A stretch of 64,000 nt of DNA from Fusarium oxysporum f. sp. lycopersici 4287 (GCF_000149955.1 NC_030991.1:289295-353294), one strand, 5' to 3'. Shown: positions 20,030 through 32,361, counted from the first letter of the stretch. Program-made: numbers and translations. Notes: generated by a model from the letters alone, not told the origin.

Positions 20030-21046
20030 ATGGCCTTTGCAGGACCCTTCATGGAAGATAGGCCGTTTCAGCCGACTGCCTTTATCAATTATCATGGATT
20101 TCAGGAAGAGCAATATCAAGTTGGCACACAGTGGCATGACATAGCGGCATATCAAGTTCCAGAAAAACGCAACGCTCCCTCTGCTGCCTCCTTTTCAACG
20201 AACTCATCTACCCCTGAAGAATTATCGATCCCAAAACAAGATCCTAATAGCTACTATCACCATCAAGCACTCGAAACTTTATCAAACAAGATGAGTTTCG
20301 GTTTTGTGCCGCCATCACCTACATACCATGGGATTCAGCAGGCGACCAAAAGCCATTTTTCAATACCACCGGCTCCTCCAATTCAGAATAAGACGAATAA
20401 TCCTACCCGCAATGGCCACACCGATCAAAACTTCCAAGGTCCTGGCATTCTGTCAAAGCGTTATAGCTATCAGCCGGCACAGAAGCCACCCGGAGGGGAG
20501 GATCGTGGACGCAAGCCCAAAATTCTACAGCAGGGCCGTGACAAGGAGTCTCAAGGAAAGAGAAAAAGTTCAGATAACGTCACGAAACCATCGCATCTCA
20601 AGCGCTTAGAACGGAATCGACTTGCTGCCACAAAGTGCCGTCATCGCAAGCGGGATGAGGCGCTCGCTTGGGCCGCAGGAGAGAAACAGCTTGCCGACCA
20701 GCATCGACAGCTTTCTGCTCACTTCAACTATATGAAGGAGGAGTTCTATCAACTGAAAGCAGAAGTTCTGCGACATAGCGGCTGCGAATATGCTCCTATT
20801 CAACAATATATTGCAAACGAGGCACAAAGAGCTGTCAATGACTTGGCTTCTCACCGCTATCTGGCTGTGGAAAATGGCATAAGCACGATAGGTCCATGGC
20901 AGAATAATATAGGCAGGTATGTTGATATGCCAGAGCACATTGCAGAGTCCTCCCGCAACATTTCTCACCAAGGTACAGCTATGCTGCTTGCAGAGGATTA
21001 TAGTGGAGACGAAATAATGCACAAACTGCTACAATCTTTCATGTGA
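20030..21046 (+). CDS. bZIP transcription factor (ATF/CREB-like)
   Basis: A single-exon 338-residue protein. A basic region at about residues 194-213 (HLKRLERNRLAATKCRHRKR) matches the N-x7-R/K bZIP signature (N-RLAATKC-R). A leucine-zipper-like heptad region follows (about 215-255). The N-terminal half is Pro/Ser/Gln-rich and disordered, typical of an activation region. In fungi this type acts in stress response or secondary metabolism; the targets here are unknown. The gene is undamaged. A truncated copy of its last 80 or so codons lies at 3640-3985, so the locus has been duplicated. Confidence 0.85.
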   Translation: MAFAGPFMEDRPFQPTAFINYHGFQEEQYQVGTQWHDIAAYQVPEKRNAPSAASFSTNSSTPEELSIPKQDPNSYYHHQALETLSNKMSFGFVPPSPTYHGIQQATKSHFSIPPAPPIQNKTNNPTRNGHTDQNFQGPGILSKRYSYQPAQKPPGGEDRGRKPKILQQGRDKESQGKRKSSDNVTKPSHLKRLERNRLAATKCRHRKRDEALAWAAGEKQLADQHRQLSAHFNYMKEEFYQLKAEVLRHSGCEYAPIQQYIANEAQRAVNDLASHRYLAVENGISTIGPWQNNIGRYVDMPEHIAESSRNISHQGTAMLLAEDYSGDEIMHKLLQSFM

Positions 21047-21648
21047 CATTTATCTAGGGGTAATCAAGCTTATAGGCTATAGAATCGCATTCAAGTTAGA
21101 TATTAAAAGTACAGAGGAATGGTTGTGATTATGACGTAACATCCATATGTTATTCATCTGGTCAGATATATCTGGGGCTAATCGTCGGGGTTAAGTGTGA
21201 TACCATTCGCCATCGCCATGATTATTAGCGGTTCATTAGTATCACCTGCCCTCACTTACCGAAAGCATAAGACATCAGAAGTCTGGATTTAGGGTGATGC
21301 GTAGCTTCAAGTGAATAAGCATCAGGTGCAATTGGCATGAATTTCTGGTTGGTATTTAACTTGGGGTAACTGTGGCGCGCCATTGGCTTTGGCCGGGTGT
21401 GATCTGATCCAGAAGGTTTATGTCGACACCCTCAGAATGACTGTCCCTCATCTTACGCGACACTGTTTGTCATATAGTTCATATTCTGCAAGTGGCTGGT
21501 ATTTCAAAAGTTGCGTTCTCGCTGACAAGGTTGTTTCTTCAGTATGTGTCTACGTTTAAAAAGCATGAACGTACTTTACCTATTTGGATCACATAATCGC
21601 ACTGCCCTATCAACCTGACGCAATCGAAAGGTTTCTGATTCCTCGTCT
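21047..21648. other. intergenic between bZIP and Zn2Cys6 genes
   Basis: The 3' flank of the bZIP gene is conserved up to about 21150 in the duplicated copy. The rest is the likely promoter of the Zn2Cys6 pseudogene. No ORF is supported. Confidence 0.3.
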
Positions 21649-24195
21649 ATGATCAACCCCCAGCCAGTATTTGAACCCTCAATAATGTCGAAAAGATATC
21701 GTCAGCTACTGCCTATCCCTGATGCTGAAGGCAAATCGCCCGATTCACATCCTTCTGGTACCTTTTCCACTCCTCGATCCTCGAGTGACGAGCTACTTAA
21801 ACGGCAACGGATTGGAACTCAACTAGCCTGCAACGCATGCCGCAAGAGGAAGATTCGTGTAATGTCCCTCATCACCGACTTTACCATTTACCTTGTTTCT
21901 AACACTGAACATTAGTGCGACGGAAGACGGCCTCAATGCGAGGCTTGCCGACGAACAGGAGAACAAGAGCCATGTACCTACTCCGAAAGCCGCAGCCAGG
22001 GCCAGAGCAAAGAAACAGAGAAAATTCTGGAACTGTTTAATATTATGAAAACCGGCCCCGAGAACTTGGCTATCGACATTCTACAAATTATTCGAAGCCA
22101 CAGCGATCTTGACACTGCCCTCTCAATACTTCAGCCCCGATTAGTTTCAGCACAACATGCTTCTGGCCAGCGGTGGCCCGCTGGGGCTACTAAATATCTT
22201 GATCTGGAGTCTGAGCTTATGGCAAGGTATTCGTTGTCATTTCCGCCACTCCAGCCATACGAATCTAGCATCTTGAACTCTGTCGAATCATGGTAATGCA
22301 ATTTCTAACGTTCAGCATCTCGCTGTTCACTTGCCGCTTCCTCATCTCCCGTTTGAGCTGACTCTTGGTAGGGCTGTTCTTTCCACCGGCCGTATATCAA
22401 ACACTGATAGCAAGGTCTTTGGCCTGCCAACTAACTCCGAATCGAACCTGTTTCCGGTGCATCACCCTAGACAACGTTCTGCACTTGTCCCAGGTCCTTG
22501 TGACGAGCGACTACAGGAACTGAACATAAGTTTCTGGACTACTGTGCCCATCCCTTCCGATCGGGCTGCCAAGGTTATATTGTTGTATTTGCAGACAGAC
22601 CACCCTCTCCTGGGTACCTTTGACCCGGATCTTTTTGTGAAGGATTTGGTGAACTGCGAAACGACGTACTGCAGTCGATTTCTCCTCAGTGCTCTCATGT
22701 ACTGGGGTTGTGTAGGTGTCTTGAAATATGATGGGCAACTTATCGCGCTTGCTAACAGAAACATAATAGCAGATATATAGTGCGATCGACCCTACCGTCA
22801 AGGAATATACGCTGCAGTTTTGCCAAGAGGCGGAAACACGTTGGTCGGAAGAGAAGTCAAAAGATTCGTTTTTGACTCTCGCTGGGACACAATTGCTGGG
22901 CTTGGCATATATGGGCGACGGAAAAAATCATTATGTCTTGACGTACATGTCGGAAGCTAACTCCATGGGAGCACGTCTGGGCCTGTTTGGAGTTGATCCC
23001 ACCGTTACAATCCCGAAAACGGTAGAGGAAAGTCCTGAACTACAAAGCGTGATATCCTACGCTGCCTGGGGCAGCTTCAATTGGATTGTGTAGGTTGACC
23101 ATTCAGGATTCAGCGTCAATCACCCAGCCTACTAACATGTTTAGTCTTGTTTCTCTGTTCTACCAACAGCCCGGTGTTTCATACCCAGAATAACCCCCTA
23201 CTTTGCCAATACCGGGAAATACGTCGCATCATAACCTTGATGATAGCCCTGAGCCGGTTCAGCAAACTCTGCGGTCAGCGTATATGGGTGACACATTTCC
23301 AGTTCTTTGCCGTTTCTGGCGAATACTTCATGAAGTGACTTTGCGATACTACCGCGATCAGCCTATCCCGCGTGAGGATCTAAGTGGACATATCACACTT
23401 GCATTTGCTGAATACAAGTATCGTGAGCTCATAGCTTGGGCTGAGACTCTCCCGCCGTCCATGGTGCGTTCGAAACACAGTCCGCATCATGTTTTGATAT
23501 TTCAGTATGTTAGAACACTGTGCTCCTGGCGCGGGAAATTTTACGCGAAGATTCTAACTTGGATGAAGTATCTGGCTTCATGTCGCGATTGTTAGTATTT
23601 GGCACCCTTTCACGGTTCGAGCGAGGAAATCCCCGAAGCCACTGCAACTTAAGACATTTCCTTGCAAGAGAAGCTCACCCGATGCTGCTTATATAGCGTC
23701 AACAAACCAACTCAAGCGCCTCGTAGTAATATACCGCCAGAATTACGCATCTTCGACTTATACAATGCTATGGCACACAGCTCTAGTTCATATCGCAAAC
23801 GCTATCCTCGGCGATAAAAAGAGCCCTACTTGGCGCTTCTATCTCCTTTTCTGCATCCAGTGCTACGGACACCTACGACAGGCATATCGTTTTGCAGAAG
23901 CCATCGGTCGGAGCATCCTGTCGATGGCACTGCAGCAAGGCAATTTGTCAGCAAGCGAACCCGACGATTGATGGAGCAGTATGAAGAGAACTGGTTAAAC
24001 AACCCACCAGAGGGTATTCGGGCCACGTTCATGGCTGACTTGAATCTTGCCATGACGGACCCTACGGAGGCAAGCGTGGAGAGCCTGGCTGAGAGGTTCG
24101 AGAACATAGCGTTGTTCCGAGAGTATACGAATGTGGAGGCCTTCAGCGGGAATGAACTGATAGAATCGGATGAAAATTCTGGGGACATGCTGTGA
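21649..24195 (+). pseudogene. Zn2Cys6 transcription factor pseudogene (five exons, three lesions)
   Basis: Exon 1 ends in CNACRKRKIR and exon 2 continues CDGRRPQCEACRRTG...EPC, giving a complete Zn2Cys6 cluster. Then comes a fungal-specific regulatory domain (FWTTVPIPSDRAAKVI, TDHPLLGTFDPDLFV, SRFLLSALMYWGC, FLTLAGTQLLGLAYMG). Introns that restore the frame: 21859-21915, 22712-22772 (GCTAAC branch), 23090-23144 (CTACTAAC branch) and 23505-23595. Three lesions remain after splicing: a frameshift at about 22285-22293, a stop at 23191-23193 where relatives have Tyr (one-base TAC to TAA), and a 1-nt loss near 23955 before RRLMEQYEENW. It is a recent pseudogene with splice sites still intact. Assembly errors could mimic this, but three independent ones are unlikely. 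Confidence 0.8.
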
Positions 24196-25918
24196 AAACT
24201 CCTTGCGGTTGAGACAAGTGGCGTGTTACCAATATTCGGGCTGGATCTCCTGGTAATGATTATTGGCTCCGAATACACCCCCAAAGGCTCTAAAGAGGCA
24301 AGGTATGGAAATATGAGACTTCCGGATGTCAGGTTTGCAATAAGACGATCGAAAGAATTAAGGAATAAAAGCCATCCGTGTGAGTAAGGTCTATAGCAAG
24401 CTACTTCAAATAATTGAGCGGTAACTGGCACAGACGTGGATTGAGCAACGTGATGCGCATGATTCTGTAGTTTTTCAACCGACTCCTGGGAGGTTTCGGG
24501 TTGTACGTTATCTGGTTGATTAGATGGGCAATATACGGCAAGACTGGAAAACTTGGGATGTCCGTTGTATTATCAAGGATGGATATCTCCGATTTTACTA
24601 GCAGGCTCATGTGCAGCTCGAAATAAAAGGGATGACGTACATTTCTATTGGAAGAAAAAATCATGCCGTGAAATGCTAGTCAGCAATTGGCTGTTTTCAA
24701 GTGTAATACAGTCACAATAGGTATAAAGATGGAGGGTCGCCATCCATTAAACCTGAATCATGTTATTATTGCCTTTATGTCAGATCATGGAATCTGCATC
24801 AAGGTTTGAAATCGCATTAATTCGTCTCGGCTCATTGCAAACCTAGGAAGGACCACAGAATTCAAAATATGTTAACTAAGAAATGACATGATATTCTGTC
24901 TGTCGATATCTGACCACCCCGTGCGAATACTGCGGGGAGCTACTCGAGGACATGTCATCCCAGTCGCATGATCTGATGGATGAATGATTGGAAGAGGGGG
25001 CTGGTTTGCGGCCGCTGCGCACTGCGACTTGATATGTAGACCGCGTTGATTTCTAGATCAAACGCCTAAGCTACCATATCGCCCAGCACCTTGCTAGTCA
25101 TTTTCATCGAGCTTTAACTCCAAACCAGTTTTCAGCCCCAGTGGTTAAATGTCGCCAACTACCTGCCTTGTCTCGCACATCATTAGCTTTCTAGAGCAAT
25201 ATGCATAATACTCATGAACTGACCGTTTCTTTCGTTTTTAAGGTTAAAGCAAGAGGCGTGAAAAGCCAATTACAACAAGACAGCCAGGTATCACATGTCC
25301 TAATGTTAGGTTAGCCTGGATTCAAGGAGGCGTTATGCAGAAGTAGTATGATCTGATAAAATCATTAGTCAAACTGTCAAGGCTGCGGAAAAGTGGCGTA
25401 TTTTGGAGTGGTGCGCCGTTGGTGGTGGCCGATGTTATACGATGACTCTGAGTGACGTATATTCTGGAGAGGGACGGAGTAAATGTATTCTGCATTTACT
25501 CTGTAGACATCAGACCATGAATAAAAAATAAAAAATAAAAACAGTTGAATTAATGGCTGTTGGCAGACGTATACCCTTGTCGATCTAGATATGTTTGATG
25601 TTTGCACCCACATGCAATCAATTGACCGGATGCAATCTGATCCGCAAAGTTTGTCCATTGCTTCCTCAAGCCCACTGCTCTTATTCAGCCATCTTGTTTG
25701 CTCTCAAATCTGCTCTCAGATCAAGGCCCCTTAAAATGCAAGATAGGTATATATATACAGCCAGCACTTATTACTATCCCCACAGTTCCTTGATTAAGAT
25801 CGGGATTGTCGGTTCCAGACTAGCCAGTCCTACCACTGTCTGACCAACGCATTCGTGAGTTTGTACTCTCCTGCCAGAAGGAACATCTTTAGAATTCCAG
25901 GCCACAAACAAAACCATT
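24196..25918. other. intergenic, no supported gene
   Basis: 1.7 kb without a recognisable coding segment. Short frames (24401-24664 and 25377-25658 on the minus strand) lack any motif. The part near 25900 is the probable 5' region of the LisH pseudogene. Confidence 0.3.
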
Positions 25919-27970
25919 ATGGCCAACATAAAGGCCATGACCGGCCATCTTGATAATGACTCAAGACCTCTTCAGGAGAATTACAACAAGCGGACACAAC
26001 TCAATACATACATCTACGAGTATTTCCTCCATAATGAAATGTTTCAATGTGCAAAATCCATTCTCAAGGCCGACTCCGGCGTCAGTGTTCAAGGGCATAG
26101 CCCTGACAGTGTTCGCAACGGCAAAGGCTGCAGGGTAAAGAATGCCCTCTGTAATAAGACCACTGACACCCGCTTGGACTCCGCAAGCCCAAATCCTCTT
26201 CCATCTCCCAATATTCCCAGCCCATCGCCAGATAGCTGTTTTCTTTATGAATGGTTCTGTCTGTTCTGGGTCATCTTCAACGCTCAAAAGAGCGAGGATG
26301 CGAGGATTAAAGCAAAACAGTATGCAGATTATGTGCAGGTATTGCCTTGAGAACATGCCATTCCTCCTAACGTAGCTAATGTGATATATCCCTTGAGTGC
26401 CACAGCCCTTCAGGAAGGCCACTCGCCCCACTTTGCTTAATCATAAGGTTAGTACGTGCGGGGCACCGGAAGTTCGTAAGATATTTGCCAAGTCTGTAAG
26501 GTAGCTCTTTGTAACAATCAAAACTGCTGGGACTTTTACTATCGTACAAATTAGTATGTAGGGAGAAGTACCGTTAGTTTTTTTTATTTTAATTGGTCCT
26601 ATGCCCTTGTCGTGACCCCTCTGAAGGGCTGTGGCACTCAAAGGGATAGAACAAAACTGGCCAAGGTGGAGTGTTAGCCTGTCGCAGGCCTACAGTCCCT
26701 CACTACTGCATAACACTCCTGACAGTGCAACACGCAACGTATTCTGTAATTCTGAAGAAAAGGGTGCTAGTAGCATAACGCCCCGTATCTTAGGTTCCCA
26801 AGCTTGGGATAGAAGCAACGAAGCGTTGCAACAACTCCGAATGCAATTGACGTCGATGGAGCAACAATATGAGAATGAGCTCACAGCGCGACGGGGTAAA
26901 AGCAGTCTGTCTCGAAATGTCGGAATACCTGGTGGCTGTGGCGTTCAGGAGCCTATAAAAAGTTCTAAGCACTTTCAACGGCCCGCTCTACAATCGTCAA
27001 AGTCAGAATCATTGCCTGATACTACCAAACAGTTATAATGTGGCACTCAACCAAGGAACAAAACTGGTATGCTTACCCTTCTGCTAGAAATTTGGGACTT
27101 TGTGGTTATATTGACTCTCTCTATCTCTTTACAAATGGCTTACCCGCAGTATAGCACTTAATCTCTCTAAAGCAGACAATAATGGGCCACTACAGTGGCA
27201 GAACGACTTAAGTGAAAACCAGATTACCTGGACTACTCAGCGTGGGGTCCAGGGTATCCTCCAAGAACAGTCGCCTCCCGTTAGTCAAGCCAGTCGATGC
27301 AAACGACAGCGCCAAGACAAGAAGCACTATTCCTTCAAGGTCACAGACGGTAAGGGCTGCCTTGCCAACTCCACGGCTTAGCAAAGCCGCTCGCGAGAAA
27401 GGCCCCTCTCCTGAGAGGGGCACTTCCAAGAAAAGGACCACGAACGTTAAAGACGAGGCAATTAACTTCTTGCATGCGACCGGGTTGCTTAAGTATTACT
27501 AACGTTTCGTAGATGGTGACTTGTAAGATTCCTAAATTGAACGTCGACTCTACAGCGACACGCCTTGCGAATGCTGCTCCGAACCCATCGCCTCATATCA
27601 ACCTCGTCGGCATAACCAAGAATGCCCAAAATACTAGTCTTACGCAAATAGTGCCTATCGGACAGCCAGCAGTACCTCTGTCATCTACGACTGCTTCTAT
27701 GGTACCTAACCCACCTGTCGACTTGGTTCAGAGCACGACATTTAGTATGGAAAATTATAATGTAAGTGTAACTTGTTGCCTCTTTTCAGGGTGTGATGTA
27801 GTAATCAGCTGAAATGGTCGTAGGACTCTGCGAGTCTCCCTACACTTACTAGTGATCTTTAAGATTTTGATATAGATGCTTTTCTGGAAAGTAGCGCTGA
27901 AGGTGTAGGGAACTTTAACTTAAACTATCTTCCGTTCAACATAGATACCGATAATATTGACCAAAATTGA
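25919..27970 (+). pseudogene. Som1/Flo8-like LisH transcriptional regulator, broken and interrupted by a MITE
   Basis: The first exon (25919-about 26340) has a LisH/LUFS domain: LNTYIYEYFLHNEMFQCAKS, then PSPNIPSPSPDS and CFLYEWFCLFWVIFNAQKSE, the usual N-terminus of filamentous-fungal Som1/Flo8 proteins (co-regulators of adhesion and development). Downstream pieces follow in family order: RSNEALQQLRMQLTSMEQQY (26816-26880), a Pro/Ser/Lys-rich linker (27212-27500) and the C-terminal acidic motif DFDIDAFLESSAEGVGNFNL ending near 27970. A MITE sits at 26389-26646, just after exon 1. Frame changes (around 27050-27210 and 27500) and a stop just before DFDIDAF (about 27863) break the rest. The genome presumably has an intact copy elsewhere (inference). 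Confidence 0.8.
26389..26646. mobile_element. MITE, family A copy 2 (258 bp, TA target duplication)
   Basis: Same family as 13886-14144 but in the opposite orientation. Flanked by TA at 26387-26388 and 26647-26648. Terminal repeats TCCCTTGAGTGCCACAGCCC and GGGCTGTGGCACTCAAAGGGA differ by one T. It has split the LisH pseudogene. The two copies share most of their interior, so the family was active within the evolutionary life of this locus. Confidence 0.9.
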
Positions 27971-28780
27971 CATATTCATACCCTCTGGATATAATCAATA
28001 CATTGCCTATGTCGCGTGATTCGCTGTAAAACATTCCTATTATCTGTACCGGCTTACAAAGGTCCCTTGCCCACTGCTAAAGAAGGTTCTTAGTACGGTA
28101 TCATGCCCTGACATAAGCGGCGGTCTGATGTCATGTACATGTACCATTGCGACGTTTTAGATATGTATGGGGTTCATATTTGCCCACAAAGCGAAGGTGA
28201 TGCCCAGTCAGATAAGGATTGAAATGCACGGAAGTTGAATGAGGCGTAGGGTCAGACGCAGTTGTTGGCAGCTGGAGAAGGATAAGGTCGTCCCGAATTT
28301 AGTTCGCGATATGAGCAGAACCTATATCAGCTCGAAAGATAAAAATTGTCGAATGCCTCTACGATGCACAGTACGCGCGGGACAAGATTGAATAATCCGA
28401 GCTCAGGCAACCAGTGAGCTCAGCGGCCAAAACTTTCACTAGGAGAACGTTATTATGCCAAGCTATGTTCTGCTTCCAAAGAACACAGATGGAGTATTAT
28501 CAATTACATCTCGACAAGCGTGTTAAGAGCGTGCGTTGGGGCGCACGGCATGAAGTGTTATCATTGTACAGGATATCGGATCCTCGCTATGGTAAATAGG
28601 CTCAACTATGCCGTCATATTGATACATCCCAAGAGCAGCTCCAACTGCAGTAGATGGCACCAGGTTCACAGCCCTGGCATACCGGGCCGACAATTAACCC
28701 ATATTGGGACTTTATAAGGGTACTATTTGTAAGAAGCCTACTTTCCTTCTCAGAATGCAATAGCTTATATATTAAATAAA
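27971..28780. other. no gene supported
   Basis: Non-coding or unrecognised DNA between the LisH pseudogene and the left end of a pogo element. A 61-codon frame at 28414 has no recognisable content. Confidence 0.3.
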
Positions 28781-28782
28781 TA

Positions 28783-29720
28783 ACGTATACAATAAGTGAG
28801 TAAATCAGACAAGCGAGTGGATCAAAAATCCCTCAACCTTACATCTACCATCTGATCAATTGACTCAACCAGATAATATGCCTTAATCTAATAAAGAGGC
28901 TTAAATCTTTCTTGCACTTCAGGCCTATCAGGCTGACCCTAAATCAAGTCTGCGACGAGCTGCAAAGATCTATGAGGTTAACTTCTCAACCATCTATCGC
29001 CGTAACAGTGGCATGCAAGCCCGGTTGCGAATGTATCCCAAACTCATGGAAACTAAATGATCTCGAGGAAGAGATCATGGTCGAGTATATCCTTGACCTA
29101 GATTTGCGAGGATTTCCTTCCCGGAATCGTGATATTGAACAAATGGCGAATCGACTACTTGCTGACCGCGACGCATCACCAGTTGGCAAGCGCTGGGCTA
29201 TCAATTTTATGAAGCGGCAACCTGAGCTCAAGACGCGTTCTCAGCGGAGACATGACTATCAGAGGGCTAAATGCGAAGATCCAATCGCTAGTCGCAATTG
29301 GTTCAGGCTCGTACAGAACACAATCGTGAAATGCGGCATCCGATCAGATGATATCTGGAACTTTGACGAGGCCGGCTTTATGATGGGCGTCATATCAAGC
29401 GGTATAGTCGTTACGAGCTCAGAAAGGTGTGGAAGGCCAAAATTAGTGCAGCCTGGAAACCGGGGATGGGTTAGAGTCATCCAGGCGATCAATGCAGAAG
29501 GTCAGCGATTGATCCATTCATCGTGGTTGCAGGCCAATATCTCCTTACCAATTGGTATTGAGAAAGTAACCTCCCGGTCTCTTGGGCTATCGCCACGACC
29601 CAAAATGGCTGGACGGATAACGAGACGGGTCTCTAGTGGCTAAAGCACTTTGATCGATGTACAACCAACCGATCAACTGGTCCCTATCGTCTTCTAATTC
29701 GTAATACCTTGGTGGAGAAA
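28783..29720 (+). mobile_element. Fot1/pogo-type transposon with left terminal repeat
   Basis: The left end lies after TA (28781-28782): ACGTATACAATAAGTGAG then CAGACAAGCGAGTGGA, a diverged form of the perfect repeat of the MITE at 57529-57957. The ORF (28912-29643, opening with TTG) has HTH blocks (NDLEEEIMVEYILDLDLRGF, PVGKRWAINFMKRQPELKTR), IWNFDEAGFMMGVISSGIVV with the first catalytic Asp, and LVQPGNRGWVRVIQAINAEG. The frame then shifts, and remnants 'QNGWTDNETGL' and 'LKHFDRCTTN' run to about 29700. The second Asp block is lost and no right end is seen, so it is inactive. Confidence 0.85.
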
Positions 29721-30615
29721 TAACCTTACATCCTGGCTATAACTTTGCTACCGTTCCTTTATTTCCACTTCAATGGCTCAGATTCTATATTTTAGCCCTG
29801 GTAGCAGCATCTTATCCTTCAAATGGCCAGCTACTTCTTAAATTGCAAACGATACGCAGGCTGCTGACGTGTCAGACAATGATTGTGACCGAGATGGATC
29901 CCAGTCACAGCTTGAGTAAAAATAATACTTGGTCTCGACCAGTGGCACCACACCAAAAAACAAGATTTTTACCACGCGCAAGGGGACCTTGGACGAATTG
30001 AGAGTGGCCAGTGACACAGTGTTATGGGCCAGATGGGAATCGTCAGATGCCTCCGACTACCAAGTGCCATGCCCTGAAGATGAACCGTTTTTGCGTAGAC
30101 GGCAGCTTTTACTGGCGCAAGGGACAGACAACAAAAGAAAAGATAGCATAATTCACAACAAGCCGGTTGAGGCCTACGAGAAGGTGGAAGCGAAGTCTCT
30201 TCAATTACCGAAGACGAGATATTCGGGGGTGCGGGTGTCTCCCATGGCAACCAACTGACGTCTGGTGATCCAATCTTAGAGTAAGGAAATACAAGGGCAT
30301 GAATAGAGGGAGAAAGGTGTGGGAACAGATGGAGCTCGTTGGTGCGGCTGTCAAGCACCATGTTCTGATCTTTTGTGACCCCTACTACTGAGTAATGATG
30401 ATAGGAAGCATGGGTGCCCGACCTATCTGAGCCAATAAAATCATCGTCTAACTTACGCCAGGAAATTTAAATGGCCTGATTGAACACTAAAGTCGGCTGG
30501 AGAGCAAGTCCCGGCTAAGGTTCGATCTAGTCCATGCTGAACATATATTGAGGAATCATAGGCAAGACCCAGCAATCCTTGCTATTATTTACGGAGTCTC
30601 GTCTTTAGATGCGTC
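29721..30615. other. no gene supported
   Basis: A 109-codon plus-strand frame (29929-30258) contains protein-like text (ESSDASDYQVP, EPFLRRRQLLLAQGTDNKRK) and might be a transposase tail or a small unknown ORF. I cannot assign it. Confidence 0.25.
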
Positions 30616-31192
30616 ATGAGCCCAAACGGCAGCTTAAATCTAAATACTATAGATGGGCCTAATTCCGGGTCAGGAAGTTCGCTCACGATCGGTATAATTG
30701 CTGCGGTCGCAGTTGCGGTGACGGCACTCCTAACCTTAGGCTCGTCAGTATTCTTTTCCTAGTGATCCGAGTCTCTATCCTGACGATCAAGATACGTATT
30801 TGACCGAAGAAGACAACGCCCAAGAACACAGGTGGATGTTGAGAGTCATGCGGATGCCGTGAACCGTGCAACTACTCTCCAGACTCTTAACTCCACCAGT
30901 CCAGCCCAAAATTACAGAGTTTCTCACGCGTCTAAATCAGCGACAAGCTTGGCACGGCATGATTCCGAATCATTCGAAGTATGGTATGTTGTGATTTCCT
31001 TTCCTGACTGACAAGTATTGAGATTATATTAGCGTGATTTGTCTCGAAGTTTTTAAGGATTCAGACACCGTTCGACGGTTGAATTGTGGACATGTCTTTC
31101 ACAGGCAGTGCATTGACACATGGTTTCAAAAGCAGAATTTTTATTGCCCATTATGCAAGTCGGTATATATCACACGGCCGGAACGAAACTAA
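30616..31192 (+). CDS. membrane-anchored RING-H2 finger protein
   Basis: From the ATG at 30616 the frame gives a short polar head and one hydrophobic helix ([20 protein letters not shown]). Further on, [20 protein letters not shown] leads into a C-terminal RING-H2: CVICLEVF ... [16 protein letters not shown] ... FYCPLC. An intron at 30984-31032 (GTATGT...TTAG, 49 nt) rebuilds the first Cys codon from TG + C, which strongly supports it. Between the helix and the Arg-rich segment (about 30750-30795) the frame changes; this is either a second short intron beginning GTATTC or a frameshift, unresolved. The layout (one helix plus RING-H2) is that of small ATL-type ubiquitin ligases. It may be a gene or a lightly damaged pseudogene. 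Confidence 0.6.
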
Positions 31193-31787
31193 AAAGTTCA
31201 GCGGGCTAAGGTTAACGAAAGGCATGACTTAGAGGCTGTGAGTTCCTAGTTTGATCCGGTTATGGGTTATTTAGCCTTGCTAGTGTACTGAAGCCAGCCT
31301 GATGTTGAAACCGCTTTATATACAATTCGCGGTCTCAATCTTTGCAATGCGATGTGTGAGATCTATGACTAAACGAATTTCATGTATAACTGATGTACCC
31401 GTAAATTCATTTCCAACAAATTTACCCAGCCTAGCATGAGATCAAGGAGTGTAAGACCAGTCGGAATGTAGACCACTTCCACATAGAGGCTTGGTGAGCC
31501 GGTCATCCGGGCGTGGAAATATCAGCCATACGATCATCCCCTGTCCGAGGATTCTGGTTTTTCGTCAACCACATGCTGTTTCCTGACTTAGGTATAAGGA
31601 AGCGATTCTTGTATACAATAGCGCCTCTCGACCAAGTAGTTCATAGTGTGGCTAAATGGGTGCAAGTCCTAGGTTCTAAACAACGAGGAACACCACTGAA
31701 ACGCCTCCATGACTATCAACTGAAAGGACGAAAGTCTCACTCAAGAATTGTCACCAGAAATGTATTGCGTTTCCTGATTTTGACCAA
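31193..31787. other. no gene supported
   Basis: A 120-codon plus-strand frame at 31513-31875 overlaps the minus-strand remnant below and lacks recognisable features. Confidence 0.3.
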
Positions 31788-32345
31788 TCACCATCTAGGA
31801 TTTTCGCCCCTTGTTTCTCCCAAAGAGCCCACCCGCATATCAGTTAGCTTCTTGATGGCCTGGAAGTCGACCTGATAAATCACAAGAGTTCTGATGAACT
31901 GAGAAGGAGCGAAGATGATACCACCAGAGGGCAAGGAAGCCATATGAAGGTCAGTGTTCTCAGCGCGCTCAAGATACTCGAGGTAAGTCGTCTTGGTAAC
32001 ACCAGGCGGATGAGGAAGAACCTCGGTCAAGGGAACAATGGGACCATCAGATCAGACTCTCCACCTGTGGCAATAAGGCAACCGTTGGTAAAGGCGATGG
32101 CGACTGGTTACCAATGAGGTTCAAAGAAACGCAACGTGTAGTCTTCTTCCCATACATTCGTGCTCCTGAGAAGTTGCGGTCAGTCCTACTCCTTATCTTC
32201 ATTACGACAGTGAAGACCGAGGATTCTTATCATACCAGTGTATCATCACCATGACCGCGAACCTCAAAGCTTCATCCTTACTTGGGCAACAGCCCAGCCG
32301 CTCGCCTTGAGTTTGTCTAAGGTAGCATCTCTGTTCTGCCTATAT
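31788..32345 (-). pseudogene. decayed gene of unknown function, possibly beta-propeller-like
   Basis: On the minus strand: YRQNRDATLDKLKASGWAVA (ending at a GTAAGG donor-like site near 32288), then VWEEDYTLRFFEPHW followed by a stop, PVAIAFTNGCLIATGGE, and after a frame change [58 protein letters not shown] to a stop at 31788. The coding signal is clear but frames shift at least twice. 'LIATGGE' and 'F.AIKKL.DM.VG' faintly suggest a kelch/galactose-oxidase-type propeller, but I do not recognise the family. It lies just downstream of, and in the same orientation as, the MARVEL-like gene. Confidence 0.4.
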
Positions 32346-32361
32346 TTCTGATCTCCATCGA

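Noticed and set aside
29929..30258. 109-codon plus-strand ORF as a host gene
   Set aside because: The ATG-initiated part is unclear, and it lies where the tail of the preceding pogo element would be expected. Left unassigned.
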